From Adineta ricciae (Eukaryota > Rotifera > Eurotatoria > Adinetida > Adinetidae), in contig CAJNOJ010000225.1 in assembly GCA_905250025.1 (NCBI GenBank), forward strand, positions 1 through 64,000: 64,000 nucleotides of DNA, written 5' to 3'. Position 1 is the stretch's first letter; the number at the start of each line of letters is the position of its first letter. The notes under the pieces are model-generated. The model was not told where the DNA came from. It made no database searches and saw nothing but the letters and a program-made list of their open reading frames with translations. Of this stretch, positions 42,211 through 53,974 are shown in pieces. The translations under genes and the position numbers were made by a program.

Positions 42211-42951
42211 TCAGTCATTACAATGAATTATTTTAATTGGTTCATTTAATTTTTCTAATTTCAATACGATAAATTCTCCATGTGTATGATGGTTGTCTAG
42301 ACATTTCGTTTGATTTTCGCTGAATTCTTGAAAATCTTTCCATGTTTTCATATTTTCAGGTTCGACGGTTAACTTTTGAAAATCTAAATCAAACTTTTCT
42401 AAATTTTCCAAGAAAAATTTCAAAATGAATTCTTCATTTTGTGCTCGTAACTGATAAATGTTTTTCTTTTGTTCCATGTGATATTGATTATATTTGTAAA
42501 TATTTTGATCTGTAAGTTCGTTTTTACACGGTGTATCGAATTGAATCGAAAGTTGAAAAACTTGTCCACAATCCGCATTAATCTCAATAACTTTTCCATC
42601 ATATTTTTGCGGATCAATTTCTTTAATCGAATGCCAAAAATGTTCGCCCTGTGAACATTCTTCATTCATTCTCTCATACTCTTCCAAACTTCGTTCTTCA
42701 GCCACTTGTTTTGCATGAATTTGGTAAATTTCTGGCAAATCATATTCTGCATCTGGATAAAATTTTGGTGTAATTTCATGACCATTCAGTGTCACAAAGA
42801 CATGAGCATCATGTAAATCACGCGCTCGTAGAAAATAATATTTAATTTCATATTCCCATCCCTCTCCGTCGAGTAGTTCATTTGCATGCGCGAGTTGAAA
42901 GAGTGACATAGTTAAGTTTCTAGACGAGGTGTCTCTGACTTTATATTTCAT
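42211..42951 (-). CDS. Hypothetical 246-aa protein
   Basis: Intronless open frame on the minus strand. It is acidic and rich in Glu, Asn, His and aromatic residues, with no signal peptide, membrane segment or repeat. Blocks such as GWEYEIKYYFLRARDLHDAH, QVAEERSLEEYERMNEECS and EFILKFFLENLEKFDLDF suggest a folded alpha/beta protein. A second Met at residue 15 (MSLFQLAHANELL) could be the start. I do not recognise the family. No intron in a window full of short introns could mean recent transfer or retroposition, but many genes here are single-exon. Confidence 0.5.
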   Translation of the reverse strand: MKYKVRDTSSRNLTMSLFQLAHANELLDGEGWEYEIKYYFLRARDLHDAHVFVTLNGHEITPKFYPDAEYDLPEIYQIHAKQVAEERSLEEYERMNEECSQGEHFWHSIKEIDPQKYDGKVIEINADCGQVFQLSIQFDTPCKNELTDQNIYKYNQYHMEQKKNIYQLRAQNEEFILKFFLENLEKFDLDFQKLTVEPENMKTWKDFQEFSENQTKCLDNHHTHGEFIVLKLEKLNEPIKIIHCND

Positions 42952-45391
42952 TTCAAAAGTATTGCTGTTTGGTTGTGAAATAACTTTGAATTAGATAAGA
43001 GCAAAGAGTTTTTTTTTTACTCAATGTAAGAAAGCTGAAACAATTACTTGTCCACGATAGATTGTAAATGGTGTTTCTCTTTAGAAGTCTTTATTTACAT
43101 ATTCTAACTATTGATAACGATCTTCGGTAGAGAAACCAAACAGAATGTTGACTTAATATGCTCTGTTAAGTAATCGAAACAGAAATGAATCACGTGTACA
43201 CCAGCAGAAAGCATCTGGCGAATAATAATCTGACTGAATATTCATCTTAAATTTTGAGCTGGGCTGGAGAAGATAAACTGCATAAAACAGTAATTGGACG
43301 AGATCAGCCGGCGAAATAAATGTCTTCAACAGTTTTTTTTAATGATGACTGAGAGTTTCAAACGAAGATATAAGCCTTCGATGTTTTCAATATTTTCGAG
43401 CATCTTCTGATAGATCACCAAGTAAAATCCGTTTAATTGAGTATAAACTTATTTAATCTTAAAAAGTAATGAAGTCACGATGCAGATTAAAATAGATCTA
43501 GAAATTGACACTGAAATCTATATTTCACACTTACTTTCGAAAAATTTAAACTATGCTCTTGCTTAGAACATTGTACATCACCATAGTTGTAAACATAAAT
43601 AAATGGAATATTCCCTCGACTAAAAGGAGGGCCATGTCGAAAAAGATAGTCAAAAAACCGAAATTCGTTTGTGTGTGTGTCTGTCGCAGGTCAACTTTTA
43701 GTGATATGATGAAAACTCTATAGGCTGACGTGTCAAAGTGGCAATGATGTCTACAAATGAACGACTGGGATGGAGAATAAATATCAGAGTAAAAGAAAAT
43801 TAATCAAAGTTCTATTGCAGAAATCAGATTCAGCAACGTCTTTGCGTACAAAACTGCAACCGAAGCAACTGTGTTGTGCAATGGAAAACCGGAAACATAA
43901 GGACCGCAAATGTCGAAATTTTGAGCATGTTGCTTTTTCTAACCAGTACAATTTCTCCGTATGTCATACGTTCGCCATAGATATTTCGTATTTGTCATCG
44001 GATACCCATGCTAATGCCATATAATGAAACTGCGCAAATACCTGCATCAGAACTGTTGCTCCAAACAAAATTTCAACTATCGCTCAGAAAGCTCTTTAAG
44101 ACCATTCCATATCACACCCGCAGGTCGCCGCGCTTCCAATCGCTCAACAGTCGAAATGAGTAATATCTGTATATTCAAGAAAACCCCTTTCCTATATAAC
44201 CACTGCCCACTATACCGGCCATCATCTCACATAAATGCGTGAGAAATAGCGCAGGTCTTGATTCGCATGGAACCAAACGGTCACTCATCGCTTCTACCAC
44301 ACCACTTTAGACAAAGACTACTGCATCCAAAAAATACCCTCAAGATAACTGGGAAAAACCAAAACTTCTTCGAATGTCAAAGTGAATGCAATTCGACAAT
44401 ACACAAGCAGATTCATACATATACACCATCAAATCTGAATCTTCATTCCTATACACAGAGTAAAAACGCCGATCCTCCCAGTTCCCCGCTACCCAATTCC
44501 ATCAGCGCAGCAAATTCTTATTCAACGTTGAAATGAAGCTTCTTTCACTTCATACACCATGTAATCGCGAAAATCATGAGGCTCGATATCCAAACTACAT
44601 TCCCCTTATATATAAAAACCTACGACTTCAATCCTTCTAATAAAGAACAAAATTCGACTTTACCATCAAATTCTCACCACCCCTGCACATATACCGATGT
44701 CGACCAAATCTAACAACATACCCGTGAGCCTTTCTCCATCTGACAACATAATTTCTGAGCATCACATCTCCTTTGTCACTGCGAAACATAATTCCTATTT
44801 CACAAAAAATCACGAACGATATCTACAACCGATCGTAAAAGCGACTTCCCAGTTCAGAATCACACCCACAATCCATACATATCCAACCGCGCATATCTGT
44901 GGATACACTTTTGTGTGATTATTTGATTTTGGAACGTGAGTTAGATGAAGGTGGATGATTAGTTAGAACGAATATACTTGTGTGAGGGTGAACATACAAC
45001 GTATAATAATGGTCGATCTGATCGTGACGGTATGGGATGGAAGCACATGATCTGTGCATGTATCATAGTTTGTTATCACGATTGTGTAAGAGATAATGCG
45101 GGCATATGTGCTTTCAGTTGGACGTGTTGAAGCTAATTTCATTCATTTACTATTCCGGTTTAGTGAAGCTCGTTGCTCTTCTGTCTGTTGGAAGTCACTC
45201 GGCATTCGTGTTGAATCGTCCTCTCTGAAATTAAAAAGTGTAATACTGTTTTGAATAAATTCAATTCATTGTAGTGTAAGTTTTCAAAGTTGAGAAATGA
45301 TGCGATTGACGAAATTAGTGGAGATGAATTCGAGGTTTAGATAGAATGTACCATTTTTTCCGAATTGATTTCCTTTTCGTTTTGATTTGGT
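42952..45391. other. Gene-free stretch with strong base skew
   Basis: About 43960-44910 on the given strand is rich in A and C and poor in G. 44911-45140 switches to G/T-rich. Short open frames in the A/C-rich part (44024-44918) look like by-products of the skew. A GT run is at 43665. Confidence 0.45.
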
Positions 45392-45646
45392 ATGGGTCCA
45401 TATGTTTTGAAAGTCTCAAATTATGATACGCAAATTATCACATACAATTTGTGTGATGCGGCTAAATTGCTTGAACAGATAACAGCTGTGATCAATGAAA
45501 AAGTTCGCAATGGAGTTCATAAACTTGTGAGCATACTTGCTGTTCACAATACAGTTATGCTCATTAATATGCTACTGCTTTTACTAATGATTGTTGCTAT
45601 CGTTATCTGCTGTTTATTTCAACATTGTCGGAGTACAGCTGTATAG
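45392..45646 (+). CDS. Small protein with C-terminal membrane segment, 84 aa
   Basis: The frame MGPYVLKVSNYDTQIITYNL is followed by a helical part (AAKLLEQITAVINEKV) and one strong hydrophobic segment (aa 58-75, LINMLLLLLMIVAIVICCLF) with a short Cys/His tail. It may be the last exon of a larger single-pass protein; the frame before the ATG was not resolved. The N at 45672 follows closely. No family recognised. Confidence 0.3.
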   Translation: MGPYVLKVSNYDTQIITYNLCDAAKLLEQITAVINEKVRNGVHKLVSILAVHNTVMLINMLLLLLMIVAIVICCLFQHCRSTAV

Positions 45647-45671
45647 ATAGATGTCGTGGACGAACCACAGG

Positions 45672-45672
45672 N
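45672..45672. other. Single-N assembly join
   Basis: The sequence after it matches 40340-40815. Confidence 0.85.
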
Positions 45673-46200
45673 TTCCTGATTCATTCATCCTAGATATCCA
45701 ATTTGTCAGCTTTAAAGACGGCGATACCTGATTGGTCAATTTCACAATCCCTCATAGTTATCGATTCGCTTCATCGATCTTCGAATTCTATTCGTGAAGT
45801 CACTATCAATGTTACCTTTTGACGCTGACACAAGCGCATCCCCATATACAGTATTTGTCGTCATATGACCCTCTCTCCAGACCAGAGAATATCTAATGTG
45901 TACATATGCATATCCATAATATCTTATCATATTAGTCAATTTATTGCTGCGGCCAACGTCTGTTTAAGACCTAAGACTCTTTCCCTGACATATAAAAACT
46001 AGGCTCGGTTAACCTTTTAACAACTCCAAACAATATTTTGTTAAATTTTGAGCATTTTCGAAAATAATGTTTTTTTTTACCTTTGACCCTGACACCCACA
46101 AACAGACATACAAACTATTTTTTTATATGACCCTCCTTTCAGTCGAGGGAATTATATAGATCTAGCAGAGGTATCTCTAACATATTATCTGTAAATGATA

Positions 46201-47177
46201 TAAACCCGTCCCTATATTAGAAGCCCCTCTCATATTAGAAGCACTCCCGTATTAGAAGCCCCCTCTGAAAGAAGCGATATGAAAGAGTATTAGAAGCCCA
46301 TGGGCTTATATTAAGTCCAAGATTTAAAATTTTTCCAAAATCATTCAAATTTTGTTTGGAGCGTCTACAAAACATAAACAGATGTTCATTGTACATTATG
46401 CTTTATAAAATTAGTGTATATATTCTTCTTTTATCTTTTCCATTATCATACATTCTATCGTATGTTTGTAAAATCAAAAACAGTTCAATGTTGCAACTCG
46501 ATCTCAATTAAACAAATATGTAAGACAGAAAAAATGCTCTAGTCTTATTTAAGAACAACGAAGTGATTGTATAACAATTAGTCATACACGTATGTTGATG
46601 TTTGATACTTTAACTGTTTGAAAGAGAAAAATGCACTGAATGAATGAATGCTAGATAGACATCTATGTACAAATAAATCTCGACGATGGCATTCACATAT
46701 CGTTCAATTAAAATATCTTTCATTAGAATTATTCTTTCCATTAGTTATGTATCAAATAGAAGAGCATCTTGCACCATTATCAGCCATTGTTACAAACTCG
46801 TTCTTAGATGAATCCATTTCCGACGATGATTCCGGCGTCGAAATTACGTCTCTTATCGAGGAAAATGAAAATGATTTAATCAAATGGACTACATATTTAC
46901 AACTTAATTCGGACAGTGACGAAGATAGCGATGAGAATTGTTCTTCGACTCAACCTGCATCACTCGTTAATTATTCGTTGTCAGAATCATCCAGCGAGGA
47001 TGAAAACTTATTACAATCATGAGTCAAGATAATTGAAATAAAAGCTTTCTCATTTTTTTTATAGTTTTACGCAAAAGTCATATTAGAAGCCCTCCCATAA
47101 TAGAAGCCCCCCTCAAAAAGTTTTAACCACAAACAGTTTAGAAGCCCCCTGGAGCTTCTAATACGGGGAGGGGTTTA
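46201..47177. mobile_element. 977-bp TIR element flanked by TA
   Basis: Left end TAAACCCGTCCCTATATTAG and right end, inverted, TAAACCCCTCCCCGTATTAG. TA dinucleotides flank it at 46199-46200 and 47178-47179, as in Tc1/mariner/pogo-like insertions. The motif ATTAGAAGCCCC is repeated several times inside both ends, in direct orientation on the left and mirrored on the right. The interior carries a 124-codon acidic frame (46648-47022). Confidence 0.75.
46648..47022 (+). pseudogene. Acidic ORF inside the TA-flanked element
   Basis: 124 codons, with HSHIVQLKYLSLELFFPLVM, then DESISDDDSGVEI and SDSDEDSDENCSS. It has the look of the Asp/Ser-rich tail seen at the end of some pogo/Tigger transposases, but no DDE motif is present. 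I infer a remnant of a deleted transposase gene; low certainty. Confidence 0.3.
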
Positions 47178-47179
47178 TA

Positions 47180-47964
47180 CAGCCATGCCATCCACGATCG
47201 TTGGTATTTGAAGTACTTGATATGGCTGAGTATTTTATCACATGGCATGAAACTAAGCTAACTCAATTTCTTTCCATCTAATCTATCGGTCACGGCTTCA
47301 TCATTACTTTCTTAGATTATCTATACGTCAGCACAACTAACGGGCCACATAATTAAGTCATGACTGAACTACTAGTCGTTGTTAGAGACGCTGTAGATTA
47401 TGTATAAGTAAGAACAGAACATTGAATATTATGAGTAGACGGCGGCAGACTCTTTTTTAATTGATTTTTTGTATATGGTCAGAGAGGAATCATGAGAAGA
47501 AAAGAGCGAAAACTTAATGACATGCAAAAGCTCACTCCGACTCCACTCCAGCTCCGCTCCGGAAGCGGAGTTAGCTCCACGGAGCAGGCGCTCCGGAGTC
47601 GGAGCCGCCCATCTGTGATTACACCAGACACATTTCGAAGCCATCTGATGAAACCCTTGAGCAAGATCGAAACCGGTAGAGAATTTTAAATTTGAAGTTG
47701 AGGAAGAGAAAACGAGATAAGAAACGAAAAGAATATCAAAAGGCTGCTTGAATGTGTCGATACCAGAACATCCAAAGCGATGTTCCGTTCGAATAAGACT
47801 ACGAAATAGTAAAAAGATAAGCATAACTCATACGAACAGCGGCAACAGCATCTTTTCAATATAAAGTACTAAAAGCCTGTAAAGTAGTTGTCACTCAAGA
47901 TGCAAATGTCGCCTATTCCAAAATAATTACGACTTTGATGTCTGTCTTTGTTCATTAGATAAAC
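47180..47964. other. Spacer with a GGAGC-rich palindromic patch
   Basis: 47535-47610 is a short GC-rich patch in which GCTCCGGAAGCGGAGTTAGC and nearby GGAGC/GCTCC motifs can pair with one another. No gene recognised. Confidence 0.4.
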
Positions 47965-48580
47965 CAGAGCTGGGCAACTCAACTCAAAAAGGTATTCAAT
48001 TCAATTCAATTCAATTCATCGACAGTAATATGCAACTCAATTCAATTCAGTGGTTTCTAGAAATTTTTTCAACTCAATTCCATTCAATTCATGTAGCATG
48101 AAAATTTCTTGCAACTCATTCAATTCAACTCGTGAATCAAATTGAATTGAGTTGAATTGGGCCCCGAGTTGTGCCGTTTTTAGGTAAAATATGTAGTTTT
48201 TAATGGGTAGAAATTAGGAAAATTACGTTTCACAATATAATAAAACATTGTTAAACAGAACACAACACTTTATCTTGATGAAATTTGATAAATAAATTTT
48301 TGTCTCTCTCAATTAATAGAATATTTTTCTGAATTGAGTTGAGTTCAATTCGGAGATAACAAAAAATAATTTTCAACTCAATTCAATTCGATTCAGTGAC
48401 TTTCGAAAACTTTTCTCAACTCAATTCAATTCAATTCGTCAATTCAGAAAAATTTTACCAATTCAACTCAACACAATTCATCAACTCAAAAAAAGCATCG
48501 TCAACTCAACTCATCCAACTCAAAAAATGAGTTGAGTTGAATTGAGTTGGCCGATTTTTGAATTGAGTTGCCCAGCTCTG
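47965..48580. mobile_element. hAT-type MITE built of CAATT-like pentamers, 8-bp target duplication
   Basis: Inverted ends CAGAGCTGGGCAACTCAA (47965) and TTGAGTTGCCCAGCTCTG (ending 48580) are flanked by identical AGATAAAC at 47957-47964 and 48581-48588. Both halves consist largely of tandem CAATT/CAACT units reading toward a less repetitive centre (48180-48320), so the single strand could fold into one long hairpin. It encodes nothing. End sequence and duplication length are hAT-like; the autonomous partner is not the element at 14328, whose ends read CAGAGATGGGCG. Confidence 0.92.
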
Positions 48581-48588
48581 AGATAAAC

Positions 48589-49237
48589 ATAAAATCAGAA
48601 GTGACATTCAACCAATATCGCCAGACCAATTATCGGAAGATGTAGACTCGAGTCCTGCTCTGATTTTATGATATTTACGGGTAAGTTTTTTGTACTTATC
48701 TTAGCATACCACTGTGGACACTTAGAATATATTTGGATCTTTAGTCTCGTGGACAGATGAGAAGATTTCTAATATTTGATTCTTTTCGTATCTATCTTTA
48801 AAGTCGCTCTCACCCACATCAATGCCGGCTGATATCGAAGTAGATGACTTCTTCACTTGCTTTTCGACCTGTTCGTAGGCTGAAAAAGGTAAGCATCTTC
48901 TTTCGGCAATTCGCTCTTTGTCTTGCAAATTCTCTAAACTATCTTAGTTTTCATGTTTAAAAAACATATATATGATTGCCCTTGCGGTATTCCATAGTCG
49001 GATTTCCTAAATTCTGTCTATGGTTTGAAACTAGCAAAAAAACTCGATACAAGATGCACGTAAGCTGCTTGCATGGCCATCCGTACCTGCATTCACATCG
49101 CACCAACGGTCCCCCTTATTCTACATGATACGATGAAGTGAAAAGGAGTGTTATATTATCATGATTAAAATAACAGATAGTCTTTATTCGCGTTGTATAC
49201 ACCAAATTACGATAAGGCTAGTCATCCATCTTCGTCG
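48589..49237. other. Spacer
   Basis: A 68-codon minus-strand frame at 48722-48928 has no recognisable domain. Nothing else seen. Confidence 0.35.
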
Positions 49238-50305
49238 TCACAGTGGGTTATATAGTTCAGCACTTCGCAACACTGCAAGATCGTGTCCTCCCGTAATTAA
49301 TACTTGTCCGTCTCCAATCACAGAAGCTGCGTGACCATAGCGGAGATGACTCATGTTACCGGTCGGCACCCAGACATTGCCTATGGGATCGTACAACTCG
49401 GCATTGATTAGATGTTCGTAGCTGTCTAATCCTCCAGTAACTAGCACCATCCCAGTTTTCACTACCGAAGCAGTGTGTTCATACCGTCCAATGCTCATGG
49501 GTGCAGACATTGCCCATGTTCCTTTCATTGGATCGTACAATTCCACCGAACTAAGAACGATGCTATTGCTCATTCCACCTGCGACGAGCACTTTGCCATC
49601 TCTTAAAACTGACGCTGTATGCTTATATCTTGGACCAGCGAGAGACGGTCCAATAGTCCAAGATCCTGTTAAAGGATCATACAGCTCACATGAGTTAAGA
49701 GCAGCATTGTCTTTCCCGCCAATCACCAAAACTTTACCATTACTCAAAGTGATGGCAGTGTGATGATATCGATGGTAGCGCATCGCTTTAATCATGAGCC
49801 AGGATCCTGTTAACGGATTGTATAATTCCGCAGTGTTGAGGGCATTTCCATCCCATCCTCCAGTTACCAGCACTAAACCGGTCTCTAATACCGATACAGT
49901 ATGATATTGTCTTGCGCGAGTCATGTTCCTGATGCTTTTCCACACGTTTATGGACGGATCGTATAACTCGGCTGTGGCTAGGACCAAACCGTAGCTAGAG
50001 CCACCCGTGACCAGTAATTTTCCGTTCTCCAGCAGAGATGCCACATGCCAAGCCCGTGTGTCTATCATATCACGTGCTTTTTCCCAAGTGTTTCTACTTG
50101 GGTCGTACAGTTCGGTGCTTTTCAAAGTTCCAATGTTTCGTCCTCCTGTAACTAAAACTTTCGCATTCAACAGCAGAGTCATTGTATGATCCCGTCTTGA
50201 TTGGATCATGTTTTGTACAATGTTCCACCCTAAACAGGAGTAGAAGGTGACTATCAGTAAAAAGAAAGTTACTTTTACACCCTGAAAAACTCTGCAAACA
50301 AACAT
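49238..50305 (-). CDS. Secreted kelch-repeat protein, bacterial-type repeats
   Basis: Intronless 355-aa minus-strand frame. A hydrophobic N-terminus (KVTFFLLIVTFYSCLGW, aa 11-27) looks like a signal peptide. About seven kelch units of about 47 aa follow, each with R-x-x-H-T, NGKVLVTGG and TAELYDP elements. Seven units are enough to close a beta-propeller. The GKVLVTGG...AELYDPxxxxW pattern is that of bacterial secreted kelch proteins more than of animal KLHL proteins, and no BTB or BACK domain is present. Partner or ligand unknown. A second in-frame Met at residue 33 would remove the signal peptide and is less likely. Confidence 0.8.
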   Translation of the reverse strand: MFVCRVFQGVKVTFFLLIVTFYSCLGWNIVQNMIQSRRDHTMTLLLNAKVLVTGGRNIGTLKSTELYDPSRNTWEKARDMIDTRAWHVASLLENGKLLVTGGSSYGLVLATAELYDPSINVWKSIRNMTRARQYHTVSVLETGLVLVTGGWDGNALNTAELYNPLTGSWLMIKAMRYHRYHHTAITLSNGKVLVIGGKDNAALNSCELYDPLTGSWTIGPSLAGPRYKHTASVLRDGKVLVAGGMSNSIVLSSVELYDPMKGTWAMSAPMSIGRYEHTASVVKTGMVLVTGGLDSYEHLINAELYDPIGNVWVPTGNMSHLRYGHAASVIGDGQVLITGGHDLAVLRSAELYNPL

Positions 50306-52348
50306 AATCTAGATTGAATATGAAAATGCTATCAACGAATACTCTACAGCTTACATCTTGCTCGTCAAAGTCGAAGTTTAGGATGATGGAGGCTATCTAT
50401 AATGATAAGATTCAATAGCCCATTTCTCCTATTCGAACAATCACAATGCAAGCTTCGATAAAACTATGTCCAGAAAACAATTCAATACTGATTAATCTCT
50501 ATGGAGAATTCAACCATGAGCTTGCTAATCAGCTCTTGTTGTACGGAGAATCTGTTTCATACAACTAGCTGTCGTGTAGACATACCTACGTTTCTTCCGC
50601 TTACACCTTGGAAATGCTGTTTCATTATAATACAGATGCTTGGCGAAACTGGAAGGGATATGAAGCTTCTACGAACAACACACTTCGACACACAAAGCTT
50701 CTATAAACTTGGCAACGAACTATCCTTGGAAAATGTACTATGATTTCGGATAGCATTGGCAATCTAGGTAACACCATGCAGGATATAATAGAAATAGAAA
50801 TCTGACGGATTTCACATTCTGCATGAATAATTCATCAATGTAACGAGTGCTACAGAATCAATCGACCTTTCAGAATTTTTGCAAGAGCTCTCTTGACTTT
50901 TATCCAATCTGTGTGACTGTTTTCTTGATCAATGCGTCTATCTAATCTCTAAGAAAACGGATAATTTTTGTTCAAGTCAGTAAGTCATATCACATTCAGG
51001 TTAATAAACGGTAAAGACGTGCAAAAAATATCGTACTTTCAAAGTACCGAAACGGTGATACTTCATCAGAAACTTATCGCGATCTGAGTGCTGGATTCGA
51101 TCTAATACTAGTAAAGAGGTGACACCAAAGGATCCAGGCCTACGTCTGTATAACAGAACGATCGATTTGTCACTTTGTGATGACTAGAAGGTCAGCTGGG
51201 GAAAATGTGTGAACTAAGTTCGAACAAACTTCGGAAGAAAGAGTCTTTGAAGGAACTATTAATCATGCTTGTTATAGTCCAAGAGTATAAAAATAAAGTA
51301 TTCAGGAACGACTCGATCCTCCATAAAGATGGAACAAAGCCACCCCAATGCCATTTAATGCAACAATGGTACAGCAATAATCTTTTATCGTATATCGGCA
51401 AAGATCGTCGGCATTCAAATAGGATAGCTTTGAATCCTCTGGACTATGTTATCTGATACAAATTTGCCAATGCTACCCGTTAGAACAAGGTCGGGTAAAA
51501 AAGAACAATGATTAAGCAATTAAAATCATCAGTGAAAAAGATCTAGAGAATTAAGTGTCTTGCAACGTTGTGCTAATTGAACCGATCGGTTATATTATTT
51601 TTCTCAAAGTGGAGAGGATTATCTACCATAATAAAACGGAAATCTCTATTTACATTCAATCGCGCTATCTGTTTTTATAAAGAATAGCTAGAGACGAAAG
51701 TGGTCCATAATTTTGAGAAGCCCTATATCAATCTGTAGCGATCAAATAAAACTCCTCAACAAAACACCTCTATGGTAAAGTAGTGCTAAGTGATATATAG
51801 TGGCACTTTTTGTACAATAGTTGATTATATAGAAACTGAAGAGATATGTGTTTAAAATTAATAAGTAACTCTCGGCCGAATGACACTGGTGGCTATCGAC
51901 TAAAACATTCTAAGCATTTTCTTTTGTGCCCCGAACACCCCCTTTCATCATAAAATGAGCCCTCTCACGGTCTGACTTGCGAGTCTTATTCACAAGACAG
52001 ACACATGTCTCAATTAGTCATTGAATCGTTTTCTGCTTCAATGTTGATTATTCGTCATTTACACATCTTTTAACAGGTTTCCACGACTGGTATTGTTTCA
52101 TGACGTGATATAAAATGCATTCAGAGACAACTATTCTCAGTCTCTCGTTCTAACATACATGTATCAAACACCTTCGCTCCTAACTGTGTCGCATTCAAAA
52201 CATCAGCACTACTTGCATCATGTCTGTTTCTGATAACAGCGTACACGAATTGAGACGAAGAAGTAGGATGAGTCCATCACAACGTCATATCCAATTAATC
52301 TAATCACCTACTTCTGTAAACTTCAGAATACATCTGCACCAGACGCTG
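50306..52348. other. Gene-free spacer
   Basis: No coding frame, RNA gene or terminal repeat recognised. A few 60-90-codon frames lack domain or splice context. Confidence 0.4.
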
Positions 52349-52802
52349 CACTGATAAAAATTTTCGTAGAATGATAAACCCTCAAAAAAGGGTTTATAAC
52401 TGAAAAATTCGTTTATCAACGTGATCAATCCCTTGATCAATCCTTTTTTCTTAATAAACCCCAAAAAGGTATATTATCCGTTGCAAACTGATAAACCCAA
52501 CAGTTTATTGTCTCTTGATAAACCCTTTTCCCGTTGATCGACTGGATCAATTCTAATCGAAAGGTTTCTTGGAATTGATGATAAACTCTGAGTTTGAGGG
52601 TTGATTCAGTTGATCAACGGGAAAAGGGCTTATCAAGGGACAATAAACTGTTGGGTTTATCAGCTTGCAACGGATAATATACATTTTTGGGGTTTATTAA
52701 GAAAAAAGGGTTGATCAAGGGATTGACCACGTTGATAAACGAATTTTTCAGTTATAAACCCTTTTTTCAGGGTTTATCATTCTACGAAAATTTTTATCAG
52801 TG
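52349..52802. mobile_element. 454-bp foldback element
   Basis: The two halves are near-perfect inverted copies of about 200 nt: it begins CACTGATAAAAATTTTCGTA and ends with the reverse complement at 52802. The loop is about 52545-52600. Both arms contain alternating GATAAACCC/GGGTTTATC and TTGATCAA motifs. No frame is encoded and no clear target duplication was found. Confidence 0.85.
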
Positions 52803-53280
52803 TGTTCCCTTGATCAAATCTTTCTAACTATAATATGAGCATGAGAAGCCGCTTTCACTTCCTTTCGTCAGTCAATGCTCCCTCCCCCTCCCTGCTCCTT
52901 GCTCCATTCCAATCACCTCTTACCTATCTTCAATCGTCTCTCTTGCAGCCCCTGTTCGATCTTAGCTTTTCCCCTTATCACTCGTTCGAAATAGATCAAT
53001 TTACTACACCTACAGTTGTCGGCTATTGTCAATCCACCTTAGTTTTTTCACGTCAGGCGTTGGTACACAACACAAGCACAAATATACATATACATTCATC
53101 CAGAAAACCATGAACATCGTCATAAAAAGTGCTACATGTATGCGAATGTCAACGTTTTCACATAGCTTGAGTTTCCCTTACTACGGTTTTGTCAATTCAT
53201 TATAACATGGTATTTTCAGATGCATCACTGAGGTTTTTAAGAGACGGAAAGAATATAAACGCATCTAATGCAGCATTTCA

Positions 53281-53457
53281 CTAGAGCTTACCCATAGTGT
53301 GCGGAATTAAAGTCGTGGTAGGATTCACATCTGGTTTAGCGTGACCCTTTTGTGCTTTCAAACCGAGAACTATACCGACTACCACTCCAGTGATAATGAG
53401 GAGGCATACGATCACGGCACAAGCGCCAATAGCCAATCCGTTGCTCCCTCTACCCAT
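53281..53457 (-). CDS. N-terminal membrane-anchor exon
   Basis: The minus-strand frame from ATG 53457 reads MGRGSNGLAIGACAVIVCLL and on through a hydrophobic helix to KAQKGHAKPDVNPTT. It ends at a good splice donor (ATGG|GTAAGC) near 53290, so the short ORF is probably the first exon of a single-pass protein. TATATAAG on the minus strand (about 53516-53523) favours this ATG over the one at 53493. Downstream exons were not identified. Confidence 0.45.
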   Translation of the reverse strand: MGRGSNGLAIGACAVIVCLLIITGVVVGIVLGLKAQKGHAKPDVNPTTTLIPHTMGKL

Positions 53458-53739
53458 AATGTAGAACAAAGAAGAGTGTGAAAGATTTTGCACGTATATG
53501 GCTGATGTATGTCACTTATATATCAATGCTTAGCATGTAGATGCAGTTCTTCCAACATACTATCTGTGTTGACAATTATTCATCGAAACTACGATAAGAA
53601 CACGTCCACGAAGTTTTCAACCCCTTCTCTCGCACACAATTCTGAGGGTGAAGGTGAGGGTGAGATCGTTGTAAAGCTACCACGAAGAAGCTAGCACGAA
53701 CAAACGATGTGTTAGCTAAAAACTTTTTTACCAACTATG

Positions 53740-53974
53740 GCCCATCCCTGAAAACTATACAATTCGACTCAGAATTTAATTCTGCATCGAATGATGGTAC
53801 CTTTATTCGCGGGACAAGCTTTTGAACACTTTTTATCTATATCTTTGTTCGTTTCCTTTAGATCTATTTATAATCCAGATAGAATTTTTCCAAAGTTTGT
53901 CCCGCGAATAAGAGTACCATCATTCGATGCAGAATTAAATTCTGAGTCGAATTGTATAGTTTTCAGGGATGGGC
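53740..53974. repeat. 78-bp inverted repeat ending at an N
   Basis: Arms 53740-53817 and 53897-53974 are inverted copies with few differences, around a 79-nt loop. The outer ends read CAGGGATGGGC outward, close to the hAT ends elsewhere in the window. The right arm stops at the N at 53975. Confidence 0.85.

Noticed and set aside
44024-44918. Series of 70-90-codon frames in the A/C-rich region
   Set aside because: They follow the base skew, lack splice sites that join them, and show no domain.
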